64,000 bases of DNA from Nemopilema nomurai (Eukaryota > Cnidaria > Scyphozoa > Rhizostomeae > Rhizostomatidae): contig ML133493.1 in the NCBI GenBank assembly GCA_003864495.1, positions 131,820 to 195,819 on the forward strand. Direction: 5' to 3'. Numbering within the stretch: position 1 is the stretch's first letter; each line of letters starts with the position of its first letter. Positions 1-12,723 of the stretch are shown here, piece after piece. A program made the position numbers and the translations under genes. Under the pieces are notes generated by a model. That model saw only the letters and a list, made by a program, of their open reading frames with translations. It was not told the origin of the DNA and searched no databases.

Positions 1-3000
1 CCCTAGCTCGATATACTTTCATATAGTAACCTTAGTTTGATAAACTTTGAAATAGTAACCCTAGCTCGATAAACTTTCAATCGTAACCCTAGCTCGATAT
101 ACTTTCAAACCTAGTATATACTTTGAAAGTAACCTAACTCGATATATTTAAAGTAACCTTAGTTTGATATACTTTGAAATAGTAACCCTAGCTCGATATA
201 CTTTCATATAGTAACCCTAGTCGATATACTTTCATAGTAACCTAACTCGATATACTTTCAATAGTAACCTAGCTCGATATTTCATATAGTAACCTTAGTT
301 TGATAACTTTGAAATAGTAACCCTAGCTCGATAAACTTTCATATAGTAACCCTAGCTCGATATACTTCATATAGTAACCCTAGCTCGATAAACTTTCATA
401 AGTAACCCTAGCTCGATATACTTTCATATAGTAACCTTAGTTTGATATACTTTCAAATAGTAACCTTAACTCGATATACTTTAAATAGTAACCTTAGTTT
501 GATATACTTTAAATAGTAACCCTAGCTCGATATACTTTCATATAGTAACCCTAGCTCGATATACTTTCATAAAGTAACCTAGCTCGATATACTTTCAAAT
601 AGTAACCTTAACTCGATATACTTTCATATAGTAACCCTAGCTCGATATACTTTCAAAGTAACCCTAGCTCGATAAACTTCATATAGTAACCTAGCTCGAT
701 ATACTTTCATATAGTAACCTTAGTTTGATAACTTTGAAATAGTAACCCTAGCTCGATAAACTTTCATATAGTAACCCTAGCTCGATATACTTTCATATAG
801 TAACCTTAGTTTGATATACTTTCAAATAGTAACCCTAGCTCGATATACTTTCATATAGTAACCCTAGCTCGATATACTTTCATAAAGTAACCCTAGCTCG
901 ATATACTTTCAAATAGTAACCTTAACTCATATACTTTCATATAGTAACCCTAGCTCGATATACTTTCAAATAGTAACCCTAGCTCGATAAACTTTCATAT
1001 AGTAACCCTAGCTCGATATACTTTCAAATAGTAACCTTAACTTAATACACTTTGAAATAGTAACCCTAGCTCGAAATACTTTCATATAGTAACCCTAGAT
1101 CGATATACTTTCATATAGTAACCCTAGCTTGATATACTTTCATATAATAACCCCTAGATCGATATACTTTCATATAGTAACCCTAGCTCGATATACTTTC
1201 ATATAGTAACCCTAGCTTGATATACTTTCATATAACCCCTAGATCGATATACTTTCATATAGTAGCCCTAGCTCGGTATACTTTCATATAGCAACCTAAC
1301 CTCTAGATCGATATACTTTCATATAGTAACCCTAGCTCGATAAACTTCCATATAGTAACCTCTAGATAAACTCAAAGTAACCCTAGCTCGAAATATTTTC
1401 ATAAAGTAGACCCAAGCACGATATACTTTCATATAGTAACCCTAGCTCGATATACTTTCATATAGTAACTTAGTTTGATATACTTCAAATAGTAACCTTA
1501 ACTCGATATACTTTCATATAGTAACCCTAGCTCGATATACTTTCATATAGTAACCCTAGCTCGATATACTTTCATATAATAACCTTAGTTTGATATACTT
1601 TCAAATAGTAACCTTAACTCGATATACTTTCATATAGTAACCCTAGCTTGATATACTTTCATATAGTAACCCTGACACGATAAACTTTGATAAAGAAGCC
1701 CTAGCTCGATATACTTTCATAAAGTAACCCTAGCTCAATTACTTTCATATAGTAACCCTAGCTCGATATACTTTCATATAATAAAACCAGCTCGATATAC
1801 TTTCAAATAGTAACCTTAGCTCGATATACTTTGAAATAGTAACCCTAGCTCGATATACTTTCAAACCTAGCTAGATATACTTTCAAAAGGTAACCCTAGC
1901 TCGACATAATTTTATAGTAACCCTAGCTCGATATACTTTCATATAATAAAACTAGCTCGATATACTTTCATATAGTAACCTAGCTCGATATACTTTGAAA
2001 TAACAACCCTAGCTCGATATACTTTCATAAAGTAACCCTAGCTCGATATACTTTCATATAGTAACCTTAGTTTGATATACTTTGAAATAGTAACCCTAGC
2101 CGATATACTTTCATAAAGTAACCCTAGCTCGATAAACTTTCATATAGTACCCTAACTCGATATACTTTCAATAGTAACCCTACTCGATATACTTTCATAT
2201 AGTAACCTTAGTTTGATATACTTTGAAATAGTAACCTTAACTCGATATACTTTTATATAGTAACCTTAGTTTGATAAACTTTGAAATAGTAACCCTAGCT
2301 CGATAAATTTCATATAGTAACCCTAGCTCGATATACTTTCATATAGTAACCTTAGTTTGATATACTTTCAAATAGTAACCTTAACTCGATATACTTTGAA
2401 ATAGTAACCTTAGTTTGATATACTTTAAAATAGTAACCCTAGCTCGATATACTTTCATATAGTAACCCTAGCTCGATATACTTTCATAAAGTAACCCTAG
2501 CTCGATATACTTTGAAATAGTAACCTTAACTCGATATACTTTCATATAGTAACCCTAGCTCGATATACTTTCAAATAGTAACCCTAGCTCGATAAACTTT
2601 CATATAGTACCCCTAGCTCGATATACTTTCATATAGTAACCCTAGCTCGATATACTTTCATATAGTAACCTTAGTTTGATATACTTTCAAATAGTAACCT
2701 TAACTTAATACACTTTGAAATAGTAACCCTAGCTCGAAATACTTTCATATAGTAACCCTAGATCGATATACTTTCATATAGTAACCCTAGCTTGATATAC
2801 TTTCATATAACCCTAGATCGATATACTTTCATATCGTAACCCTAGCTTGATATACTTTCATATAGTAGCCCCTAGCTCGGTTTACTTTCATATAGCAACC
2901 TAACCCTAGATCGATATACTTTCATATAGTAACCTAGCTCGATAAACTTCCATATAGTAACCTCTAGCTCGATAACTCTCCTAAAGTAACCCTAGCTCGA

Positions 3001-4470
3001 AATATTTTCATAAAGTAGACCCAAGCACGATATACTTTCATATAGTAACCCTAGCTCGATATACTTTCATATAGTAACCCTAGCTCGATATACTTTCATA
3101 TAGTAACTTTAGTTTGATATACTTCAAATAGTAACCTTAACTCGATATACTTTCATACAGTAACCCTAGCTCGATATACTTTCATATAGTAACCCTAGCT
3201 CGATATACTTTCATATAGTAACCTTAGTTTGATATACTTTCAAATAGTAACCTTAACTCGATATACTTTCATATAGTAACCCTAGCTTGATATACTTTCA
3301 TATAGTAACCCTGACTCGATAAACTTTGATAAAGTAGCCCTAGCTCGATATACTTTCATATAGTAACCCTAGCTCAATTTACTTTCATATAGTAACCCTA
3401 GCTCGATATACTTTCATATAATAAACCAGCTCGATATACTTTCAAATAGTAACCTTAGCTCGATATACTTTGAAATAGTAACCCTAGCTCGATATACTTT
3501 CAAACCTAGCTAGATATACTTTCAAAAGTAACCCTAGCTCGACATAATTTATAAAGTAACCCTAGCTCGATATACTTTTATATAGTAACCCTAGCTCGAT
3601 ATACTTTGAAATAGTAACCCTAGCTCGATATACTTTCATAAAGTAACCCCTAGCTCGATATACTTTCATATAGTAACCTTAGTTTGATATACTTTGAAAT
3701 AGTAACCTAGCTCGATATACTTTCATATAGTAACCCTAGCTCGACATAATTTTAAAGTAACCCTAGCTCGATATACTTTTATATAGTAACCCTGGATTGT
3801 ATACTTTCATAAAGTAACCCTAGCTCAATCTACTTTCATATAGTAACCCTAGCTCGATATACTTTCATATAATAAAACTAGCTCGATATACTTTCATATA
3901 GTAACCCTAGCTCGATATACTTTGAAATAGTAACCCTAGCTCGATATACTTTCATAAAGTAACCCTAGCTCGATATACTTTCATATAGTAACCTAGTTTG
4001 ATATACTTTGAAATAGTAACCCTAGCTCGATATACTTTCATATAGTAACCCTAGCTCGACATAATTTTATAAAGTAACCCTAGCTCGATATACTTTTATA
4101 TAGTAACCCTGGATTGTATACTTTCATAAAGTAACCCTAGCTCAATCTACTTTCATATAGTAACCCTAGCTCGATATACTTTCATATAATAAAACTAGCT
4201 CGATATACTTTCATATAGTAACCCTAGCTCGATATACTTTGAAATAGTAACCCTAGCTCGATATACTTTCATATAGTAGCCCTAGCTCGATATACTTTCA
4301 TATAGTAACCCTAGCTCGATATACTTTCAAATAGTAACCTTAACTCGATATACTTTCATATAGTAACCTTAGTTTGATATACTTTGAAATAGTAGCCCTA
4401 GCTCGATATACTTTCATATAGTAACCCCTAGCTCGATATACTTTCATATAGTAACCTTAGCTCGATATAG
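1..4470. repeat. 29-bp AT-rich satellite array
   Basis: About 150 head-to-tail copies of a 29-bp unit read roughly as GTAACCCTAGCTCGATATAC followed by TTTCATATA. Common variants replace CCCTAGCTCG by CTTAGTTTG or CTTAACTCG, and CATATA by GAAATA or AAATA. One-base losses are frequent, so copies run 26-30 bp. Rare variants recur in the same order about 1.6 kb apart, which shows a higher-order structure. No ORF is plausible. The array continues beyond the left edge and ends abruptly near 4470. Confidence 0.97.
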
Positions 4471-5095
4471 TTTATTAATACTATCATATCTATCGCAACT
4501 TCTATTCTGTCAGGGAACAATTGAGCTGTACCATTATTTCAGTATTATACCATTACTACAATTAGTAAATATTCACAAGTGATGTTTCAGATGGTGATTT
4601 AATGGTGATGTATTTTTCTAAGATAATTCTTAGAAAAAGTAAATTAAAAAGGCAAATTTGAATAAAAGAGAAGTGATGCTTATCAAATATTACATGAGAA
4701 AAACAGGAAGAGTTCCTCAGTTTTTAATTCGTCCCCGAATATTTCAAACTATTTCTTCACGAACGAGAAATGCTGCACCACCTGTGGAGCCTAGAGAAAT
4801 GTTAAGCGCAATGAAAGATATAAGGCATGCGCAACAGTGAATAAGGCAGATTATGTCAAATTGCTTGTATTTCAAATGGTAATGATTGGTCTACGGCTTC
4901 ATTAAACAGTTTCATGTTGCGCCATTGCATAAATCAATTAATGATTCTAATTATGAAAGGAAATCTTTGGAAGCATTCTAAGAACTATTCCGGAAACGAT
5001 GGATAGATCGTAAATAATACTTAGAGATGAAGGCGGATAATTCGTGAATATCGGATAATCGCGTAGTAAAAATTTTTACAAAATAAAAAGCATAT
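4471..5095. other. No gene recognised; degenerate flank of the integrase remnant
   Basis: AT-rich sequence between the satellite and the integrase remnant. A 60-codon plus-strand ORF at 4658-4840 has no recognised domain. Around 5020-5100 broken frames resemble the stretch leading into a retroviral-type integrase, so this is probably the decayed front of the same element. Confidence 0.5.
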
Positions 5096-5099
5096 TTAA

Positions 5100-5530
5100 G
5101 TTGTAGTTGCAGAAAAGAAAATTACTAAAGCTTTTATGGTGGAAGGAGCTATAAGGACGTTAAGAACTAGGATAGCTAACTTTATAAACGAATCTGGAGA
5201 TGTGAAATACATAACACATTTACAAACCTTCATAAAATCTATAAACGATAGAAAGCAGGAAATTGCACCTAAATTGCACCTAATGATGTCGATGCAATTA
5301 ATTATGAATTGCAATCAATTCAATCAATTGCAACAAATTTTTTTTATAGACTAAACCCACAACTGAGAGGTGCAAAACTATTACCAACAGTGAAGAAAAA
5401 TGATATATAAGAGGGAGATTTTGTGCTAATAAGAATAGAACGAGACAAATTCGTACGCCAGTAGACACAAAAATGGAAGCATGCAGTGTATCAAGAGAGT
5501 AAAATAGATAAGGAACAAAAGCCATATCAT
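5100..5530 (+). pseudogene. Retroviral-type integrase remnant, Polinton/Maverick-like
   Basis: Translation across two frames gives the end of a DDE integrase core: a stretch like VEGAIRTLRTRIANFINES, then a segment matching the usual YI-LQ-FI-S-N-R pattern near 5210-5260, then APKLHPNDV and a block around QLRGAKLLPTVKKND leading to EGDFVLIRIERDKF near 5420-5450, where integrases of this family start an SH3/chromo-like tail. The order and spacing match the integrase carried by Polinton/Maverick elements and their relatives. Frameshifts near 5280 and a stop near 5410 make it dead. Ginger-type elements carry related integrases and are an alternative. Confidence 0.6.
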
Positions 5531-7166
5531 TACAAACTAAAAGATTTGAGATTAGAGACAATTTAGAGACAATTAGAGACAATTAGAGACAATTTTTTCA
5601 GAAATGAATTAAGTAGAATATCATCTTTCGTTTAAATTCTATAAACGATTTAGACAGAGAACCCTCTAAAATCTAACGCAAAGTTGGTAGAAGTCAAGGT
5701 AGAAGGAGACAACAACAATATTTTCATACCGATAATTAGCGAATATTTTCATACAACAATATTTTCATACCGAGAAAAATAATTAACGAAATGGCTTTAC
5801 GGCAAGGAAGAAAAGATGTAGAACAAGCTTTTCAGAGTATCTGATACGAACGACGATAAGAATAAAAAAATTTTCATTTTGCTATTAAGCCGTATGGAGG
5901 TATACAGTTTGACAGATGTTTCACATGGGTTTGTTCCTTGACACGATTTTACTTACTATTTAGTAAACATACATGTCACAAAACACATCTGGCTTGAAAT
6001 ATTACTCTTATGAGTTTTCTATCAAATGAATAATTGGTACAACGCAGGGACGAGATCCAGATGTCATGAGGATTCATTTCGTTTTAAACTCCTTTCGGAT
6101 GACAATCTATTATCAAGAGTTGCTTACACTATACGTCTAATGAAGAAATGGTCCTTGATATTACCAAAAGCTACATTTTATTCAACAGAAAAAAATTGTT
6201 GTGTTACCGACAGTGGGAACTCCTAAAAAGGCTCAAATCCCATCTTACGAATGGTACGAAGTCGAAGTATAGATTGGTAATTGGACATTTTACTCCATAG
6301 TAGATATGAAAGAATACCATCCATTCAGAGACATTCTTGCTTAATTTCAAAGTTACTCCTACCCACCTATTTCAGAATTCCGTTTAATGCATTATACTAG
6401 ATCTTTATGCAAAGATCGGCGTAATGAGAAGAATTCAAAAGATAATTATAATTTAAAAGTAGCAAACGAAATAGAAAATGAATTTGGTGGTGAACCAATA
6501 GCGCCCGTATTAATAACGAATTTTCTTAAAGTTTTGGATCGTTTACACCCCCTGGTTCTAGCCAAAAATATCGTCACTTTTGTGTTTGCCCTCAATCATC
6601 TTTTCACAGATGAAGAAATGGATAACACATCTAAAAACAGTTCTGGAGAATTAGATTCCCATTTGTAGGGTTTACAAAAAATGGATGAAAAAACTAATTT
6701 AATCCTTCCTTACATCATTAAACCATAAAAGAAGCAAATTGGGGTCGTAAAATTTGTTGGAGTGTGTGAAAGATGCTTTTCCTATTTCTGAGATATCAAC
6801 AAGTCATATTCCAAACGGAAATAAATATGTGACGATGGTTGTAAAATGTCCGTTATCTGATCAACCAAAGATCATTGGATAAACATATTACTTTTTGAAC
6901 TATATTCAGAAACATATCTGGCTTCCAAAGATAAAAAATGAAAACTAAGGTAAATAGAGCCGATTGCAAACGAGAAAAATTTGCAATTGTTTAGGATTCT
7001 TTTATGCATAGTAAAATCCACCAGGTAAAATCCATATGTTACTTTAGAAGATCTAGCGGACAAGACAACCGATTTAAAACTAATGATTCCGTGCAATTTA
7101 TTCGTTATCTTGATGAGGAAAAAATTTGTGTCGTACACCATTTAAATGAATATATTTAAAAAACAT
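5531..7166. other. Degenerate coding-like sequence, unclassified
   Basis: Several broken plus-strand frames (6026-6226, 6387-6668, and around 6770-7140) without a recognised domain. They lie directly downstream of the integrase remnant and may be other genes of the same element. The sequence is AT-rich and ends at the terminus of the inverted-repeat element at 7167. No host exon was found. Confidence 0.45.
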
Positions 7167-9158
7167 AGGCAGGGAATTTTCCCTTACAATCTAAGGATCT
7201 GGGTAACCAAAAATTTTAATGCTTAGAATGAAAGTATATATATAAGGGATCAAGATTCCGAGTTGGGACATTTTGGAAAATGTCACGTTCTTGTCACGTG
7301 ACAGTGACGTAATTGACCGAAAAACAAGGCACGGTCAGAGAAAAAGTAAACTTTTCGAATTTTAAAACTAAATACATTCTTGGATTGCGCTTTTAAAGTT
7401 ATTCCGACTTTATAAAAGAACCATAGCCCTACAACGTACTGTTCCAAAGTTATAGGCGTTTAAAGTTGCAGTTAATTAGGGGGTAACGTCGTAAAATTAA
7501 AATGGTATGTTTGTCTTTATCAGATGCATTGATAAAGTGAGCAAAACATGAAAAACAAGCGTGATTTCTGCTTCTATTACAGTTATTTTAAGGCACATTT
7601 TATGCTACAAATCGTGGGCTTTAGATGAATTATTGAACTTTGGCCGTTCAATTCTACCCCCTGATTTGGTTAGAGTGTTCTTAAAAGTATCGGGTTTTCA
7701 GCTGTATCAACGATCATGATTGCACTTCCGGTGCTAGTTCCACATTTGAATACTCTAGTGCTTAATATTTGACCAAATCAGTAATATAATTACTTGGCTT
7801 TTGTGTCTCATGTGCAAATTATTGAATATTTGATATTTTCAGCAAAGTTTGTTGCCTCAAATTTCACCCTAGCTATGTAAAATTATATCAGTGTCTGGCT
7901 GCTCAAACGATGTAATGTTGGGTTTTTGAGCACTGATAGTTTTCTCAAAAAGTTTTTTTGAAATGGAAACAACACAACCATTCTTGAGACGTACGACAGG
8001 GGAAAGTGGCTTGCGTTGTTTTGTATACTGGGAAATTATAAAGAAAAATGCCAAAAGGACTTGTGTTGGTGACAATGGTTTAGCCAAATTCCAAGAACAG
8101 GCGCAATTATGGGCACAGGTACAGATCCTTTTAGAGGTAAAAGAACACGGCTACACGTAGAACGAATTTCAGCACTAGAGTAACAGTTTTCGAGAACAGA
8201 TATGGAACGCGACCTTTAGAGGCATGGCAGCAGTGCAAATATTAAAGTCAAAGCACACATATGGAGAAGGGATAGAGGGCCTCCTTCGGTTCATCACACC
8301 ACCAGATGCAGCAGAATCTGTATTGGTGGGTATGGTCAATGATACATACCAGATCATAAGTGCAAAGAGTGGAACACGCAAACAGAGAGGAGAAGAATTT
8401 CAGAGAATATCTGTTAAAGGATTCGAGCAGCACATGCCATTTGGAAAAAAATGGAACGAATTCCCGAGAAATGCTGAAAAGAAAGAGCAACTGCTTTAGT
8501 TGATTACAAGATACGTTTAAACAGAGAATGGAAGAGGACTCATCAAGACAAGATTTGTCATCACAATTGGTTATAAAATCTACAGGTTAGAAGGAAACAA
8601 TTATGATGAAGTGGAATGTAATCACGAAGAGGCTGATACCAGACTTGTGCTATTGGCCGGTCTGGTTCGTTGGCAATCAATTTCCGCCATCAGTCAAAAG
8701 CATTTGTGGGAGGACAGCAAAAGATGGAAGTTTGGGTGATCACGACAGTTGTAATTCAGAAATCACGCTTGTTTTTCATGTTTTGCTCACTTTTATCAAT
8801 GCATCTGATAAAGACAAACATACCATTCGAATTTTACGACGTTACCCCCTAATTAACTGCAACTTTAATCGCCTATAACTTTGGAACGGTACATCGTAGG
8901 ACTATGGTTCTTTTATAAAGTCGGAATAACTTTTAAAGCGTAATCCAAGAATGTATTTAGTTTTAAAATTCGAAAAGTTTACTTTTTCTCTGACCGTGCC
9001 TTGTTGCTCGGTCAATTACGTCACTGTCACGTGACAAGAACCAATTTTCCAAAATGTCCCAACTCGGAATCTTGATCCCTTATATATATACTTTCATTCT
9101 AAGCATTAAAATTTTTGGTTACCCAGATCCTTAGATTGTAAGGGGACATTTCCTGCCT
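7167..9158. mobile_element. Inverted-repeat transposon, ~400-bp arms
   Basis: The arms 7167-7570 and 8757-9158 are reverse complements with few differences; both ends read AGGCAGGRAAWKT inward. The shared block includes TCACGTGACAGTGACGTAAT and a run of TATATATA. The 1.2-kb centre carries a decayed protein-coding region. No convincing target-site duplication was found: the flanks read AAACAT on the left and AACACT on the right. The right end abuts a tyrosine recombinase fragment. Superfamily not determined. Confidence 0.85.
7963..8700 (+). pseudogene. TE protein with NHEEADTRL motif, broken
   Basis: Plus-strand frames at 7963-8160, 8224-8499 and about 8590-8700 read as one eroded protein. 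The last part, at 8620-8646, contains NHEEADTRL, a strongly conserved motif in large repeat-borne proteins of invertebrates, especially corals and other cnidarians, whose biochemical role I do not know. An upstream part reads VKGFEQHMPFGKKWNEF. Stops at 8158, 8497 and 8518, and loss of frame after the motif, show it is not functional. It lies wholly between the arms of the inverted-repeat element, so it is probably that element's cargo. Confidence 0.6.
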
Positions 9159-9161
9159 AAC

Positions 9162-9476
9162 ACTCTCAATAAGAACTGAGAAGCAGCTGTTGATAAGTTC
9201 CCGTAACCCGCACTGTCCAGCCTCAACAGAGTCTATTTCTAGATTAGTGAAATCACTATTGCTCTCTGCAGAGATTGATACAACGAAATTCTCTGCTCAC
9301 AGCACCAGAGCAGCCTTATCGTCCTTCCTTATGAGCAAAAGAGTTGGCAATGTTATCAGATCAGGTGGACGGTCAATAGAAGTGCTTTTCAAAGGTTCTA
9401 TCATAAATCACTAGAAGAAAAATTTAACTTTGGACACTCAGTCTTACATAGGATTAGCAATGCTGATACTGCATAA
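9162..9476 (+). pseudogene. Tyrosine recombinase C-terminus (Crypton/DIRS-like)
   Basis: The frame from 9162 reads QLLISSRNPHCP, then TKFSAHSTRAALSS, which carries the catalytic HxxR box (HSTR) of tyrosine recombinases. After a frameshift near 9385 the other frame gives FQRFYHKSLEEKF with the expected nucleophilic tyrosine, ending at a stop at 9474. Only the last ~100 residues remain. This layout is typical of the recombinase end in Crypton- and DIRS-type elements. It begins at the right terminus of the inverted-repeat element, suggesting that element inserted next to or into it. Confidence 0.7.
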
Positions 9477-11035
9477 ACTATGAATTTTTTAGATGTATAA
9501 GTTGCGTTACATAAACTAGTTTTGCTTGATGATTTCACTTGGTTGTTTGTAAACATCTGCCCTATGAAACAGCCCATAAAAGTAATAAAACCTCTAAAGC
9601 CGTCAACTCTAAAACCCCGTACAGCTATGTAACGACGTAGGCTGGTAACGAAATAGAATTTTTAATCAAGCTATAGCTAGCTGGAAGTTGAAAATTTATT
9701 GTAAATCAATGAGTAGCCAGCCAAGAGAGAAGGAGTTGTACGCCGACCCATAGGCGGTTATAGCCCTCACCAAACTCCTTCACTATCTTTGACATTGCAG
9801 TACTGCAATTGCTTGAAAGTCTGGTTGGCGCGTGCGCAACACTCTCTCTAGTACAAGTCTCGCATTATAATTTATACCATATTGTAAGAAGGAAATGAAC
9901 ACAGCAATATGAACTGATATTAATGTAACTGATGGAAGGAGGTTCCCAATCTTGAAGATAATGCCACGGGTTCCAAGTTTTTGAGGATTCAGCAAGATGA
10001 TATTTCCCATGAAGGTGTTTATCTAATAGAAGTCCTATAATTCCGTAATGTTCGAGTTTGGAAAGCACATCAATTTATTTTGTTGCCAAGGCTACATTTA
10101 ATAGTTTCAATCATACTAGTTAACGCATGATCAATCGAGTAATCTCTTGAAAGCCAAACTGCTAAGGATATAAGGTTTTATTATAAGTAACAAAGGAGTA
10201 GAACCCTCTATAGATCTATCTTCTTCATACAATTATTATGCAGTTATATGTAGAGCCTTCATGCTTTAATACAATTATGATAAACTCCAATTTTTCAAGA
10301 TGCTCGTGCTTGCTAAAGATTTAAGCAACAGCTTTTGAACTTGGATTTTGCCACTGAATTTCAAGCTTCTCTATTAGTTTTGCAGAATTAAAGGCTTTTT
10401 AGAAAGATCATTTGAAACGACTGTCTCTGGTTGATCAATAACGCTTCTGTGTAATTTCTTTTACCAGACACGATACCGTGATCAAAAGAATAATGATTTT
10501 TGGCAAACAGAAACATCATCAAAACTTTTCATTCACCTTAGAGAGTCACTGTGCACTCCATCCTTTGTGTCAGACAACTAAAGTGGAGCAATTCCCTCAC
10601 TCGACGACTCTGCACGATCTTATTATAATCATTAAAGCCCTTAAACATCCTTCTTACGGAAGTCAAAACTTTTCCGAAAATAGGCAAACATTCTTGTCTC
10701 ATATGTGGGAAAATGTTTGTTCCCGACAAATTATTGGTAATATTTGCATCTCCCTGAGATGACCCTTGCATGTGCAAAGGCCAAAGGACATTTAGAACAG
10801 AAGTAAGAACCAAACGAAACTTTGGTAAATTATCCTGGCAGTAAGATGAATGATGAAGAGTGACGGGAATAGAAAAGAAATGAATAAAGAAACACCCATT
10901 TCAAAACTTTGGCTCCATTAACTGTCACAATCAGATCCAACACCAGCAGGTTAAAGTTTGAATGCTACGCATTGCTCGTACTAATACCTAAGAAGATTGG
11001 GTTCTAGTGATGGAAAAGAATGAGCGTTTTGTAGA
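9477..11035. other. No gene recognised
   Basis: AT-rich DNA with short ORFs on both strands (for example 9783-10010 minus, 10478-10762 plus, 10538-10813 minus). None shows a domain, a splice context or a repeat terminus I can support. Confidence 0.5.
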
Positions 11036-11960
11036 AGATGAAATGTCATCGAAGATTTTCGGTGTTCCTTTAAAGCCTCGTATCTCGAAAAATGCCTTCT
11101 CCAGTCAAAAACTCTTTCAACATGTACTAGTTTATATGTTCTGTCCATTTAGAACATCTTTGGAAATTTGAGTTTCTTCTCAAAATGGTCATTTTCCCAT
11201 GACGTATGTGTTTTCGGCGATTTTCGCTGTTATTTCGAAACTTCGTATCTGGAGAAATACTCATGATACGGACTGCAAAATGCCATCAAATTATATGCTC
11301 TTTCTACTTAGCATATATATTTGGGCTCTGAGTTTGAGGTTCAAAATTGCGAACCTTGCAAGGCCCTAATATTCTCGGCGATTCTAGAGAGTTCTTTAAA
11401 GTCTAGTATCTTGAGAGAAGCACAGCAAAGAGAATTCAAAATACCATGAAAATGCAAAAAATTTCATGACCTTTTCATCTGGGTCATATTTGGAAATTTA
11501 AAATTATGGGAAAACAAAGTCATTTTACCAAGGCACTAGTGATTTGGGAAATGTTCAGAGTTCCCACTATGCTTCGTATCTCAAGGAAACCACATCATAC
11601 GCAGAGAAAAAACATAACTAAAATGCTCCAACTTGTGTGCTCTTTTCATTGAGTACATATTTTGGAATTTGAATTGTGGTCAAAAACGGCCCATCTTGCA
11701 AGTCCTTAGTGATTTTGGTGATTTTTGACGTTCCTTTTAGGCCTTGTATAGTGAGATAAACAGAGTTCAAACAGAGTTTAAAATGCCATCAGAATGCTCC
11801 AAGTTTTATGCTCCTCTCATTTAGCAGATATGTGCAAATTCGAATTTTACGGTAATAAATGCAATTTTTTTAAGGACTTTTTCCAAATGCAGAGACGAGA
11901 ATACCGTCAAAGTCCCCCAACTTGAATATCCTTTCCATTCAGTAAAATTATGAAGAAAAT
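11036..11960. repeat. Ancient tandem repeat, ~165-bp period, 5-6 copies
   Basis: A block resembling GGCGATTTTCGNNGTTCCTT followed by AAAGNCTCGTATCTCGAG recurs near 11052, 11216, 11378, 11550 and 11712. Each copy continues with AAAATGCCATCAAAATGCTC, a segment like TGCTCTTTTCATTTAGNA, then ATATTTGGAAATTTGA and a segment like GGTCAAAATNGCCATTTTGC. Copies are strongly diverged, so the array looks old. No coding potential. Confidence 0.8.
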
Positions 11961-12404
11961 AAAATTCGGGTCCAAAATAGTTTGAGGCAAAACTAATTTT
12001 TTCTTAAAAATTTACTTCCCGCTTTCCTAATAATTACGAGGAAAGAGATCTACTTCTGAATAAATATTTTTCCTGGAAATAAAATATCCTTTTGCAGTTA
12101 ATCTTACGTTCTCCAAAACCAAAAAAATATTTTTTTACCTTTCACACTGTAGACATATCCTTGCACACATATATATAATCAAATAATATAATGAATTTCA
12201 TTGCAAATTTCCTTTTGAGGGGTACTAAACAGTGCATATAACCTAGCACTCTGGTATTCAGCCTAATTTTCTGTTTTCTCGACGGATTCTTGTAGAGGAG
12301 GGTTTGACGTCATCCATCGCGTGACAAAAGTCACCTGAGAGATTTTTAAAGCCTAAACACTCCTCTACATGAATCCGTTTCCTTTTTTCGATAAACACTT
12401 AGGA
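11961..12404. other. No gene recognised
   Basis: AT-rich sequence between the old tandem array and a repeat fragment. Nothing identifiable on either strand. Confidence 0.5.
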
Positions 12405-12723
12405 ATTAAAAGTTTTTGGGTGTCCAAGGGCGAATCCAGCCTGAAATATGACATTCGCATAATAAAAAGTCTGTCCCGGGGGTCCAGGGGCGTAGCCCCC
12501 GGAAAACTTGATGTTGTACCAGATTTGGAGGGCTAAAACTTGGTCTGGAAATCCCAATATGAGATCTTGCACTTGCATTTGTATGACTATCCATGTTTAA
12601 AAAAAGCTTTAGACTGTATTTTAAATTTTTGTTGTTGTTTAGCCTAGCCCCCTCCCCTCTCCGAATAATGGACTTTATTGGAAATTTTGCCACCCCGGCT
12701 GCGAAAACCTGGCTACGGGCCTG
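12405..12723. mobile_element. Short repeat with a transposon-like terminus
   Basis: The right edge reads CCTGGCTACGGGCCTG, the reverse complement of CAGGCCCGTAGCCAGG, a terminus form common in hAT-like elements of invertebrates. Near the left side is GGGGTCCAGGGGCGTAGCCC, with the GGGGCGTAGCCCC palindrome also found in the 24.7-27.2 kb element. The internal 110-codon minus-strand ORF has no recognised domain. The boundaries are approximate and no target duplication was confirmed. Confidence 0.5.

Noticed and set aside
1..4470. Satellite unit contains TAACCCTA, similar to the telomere repeat
   Set aside because: The unit is 29 bp and only this short part resembles TTAGGG repeats; there is no run of consecutive telomere hexamers.
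1..4470. Regular short repeats as a CRISPR array
   Set aside because: There are no unique spacers between repeats, the units are head to tail, and the genome is eukaryotic.
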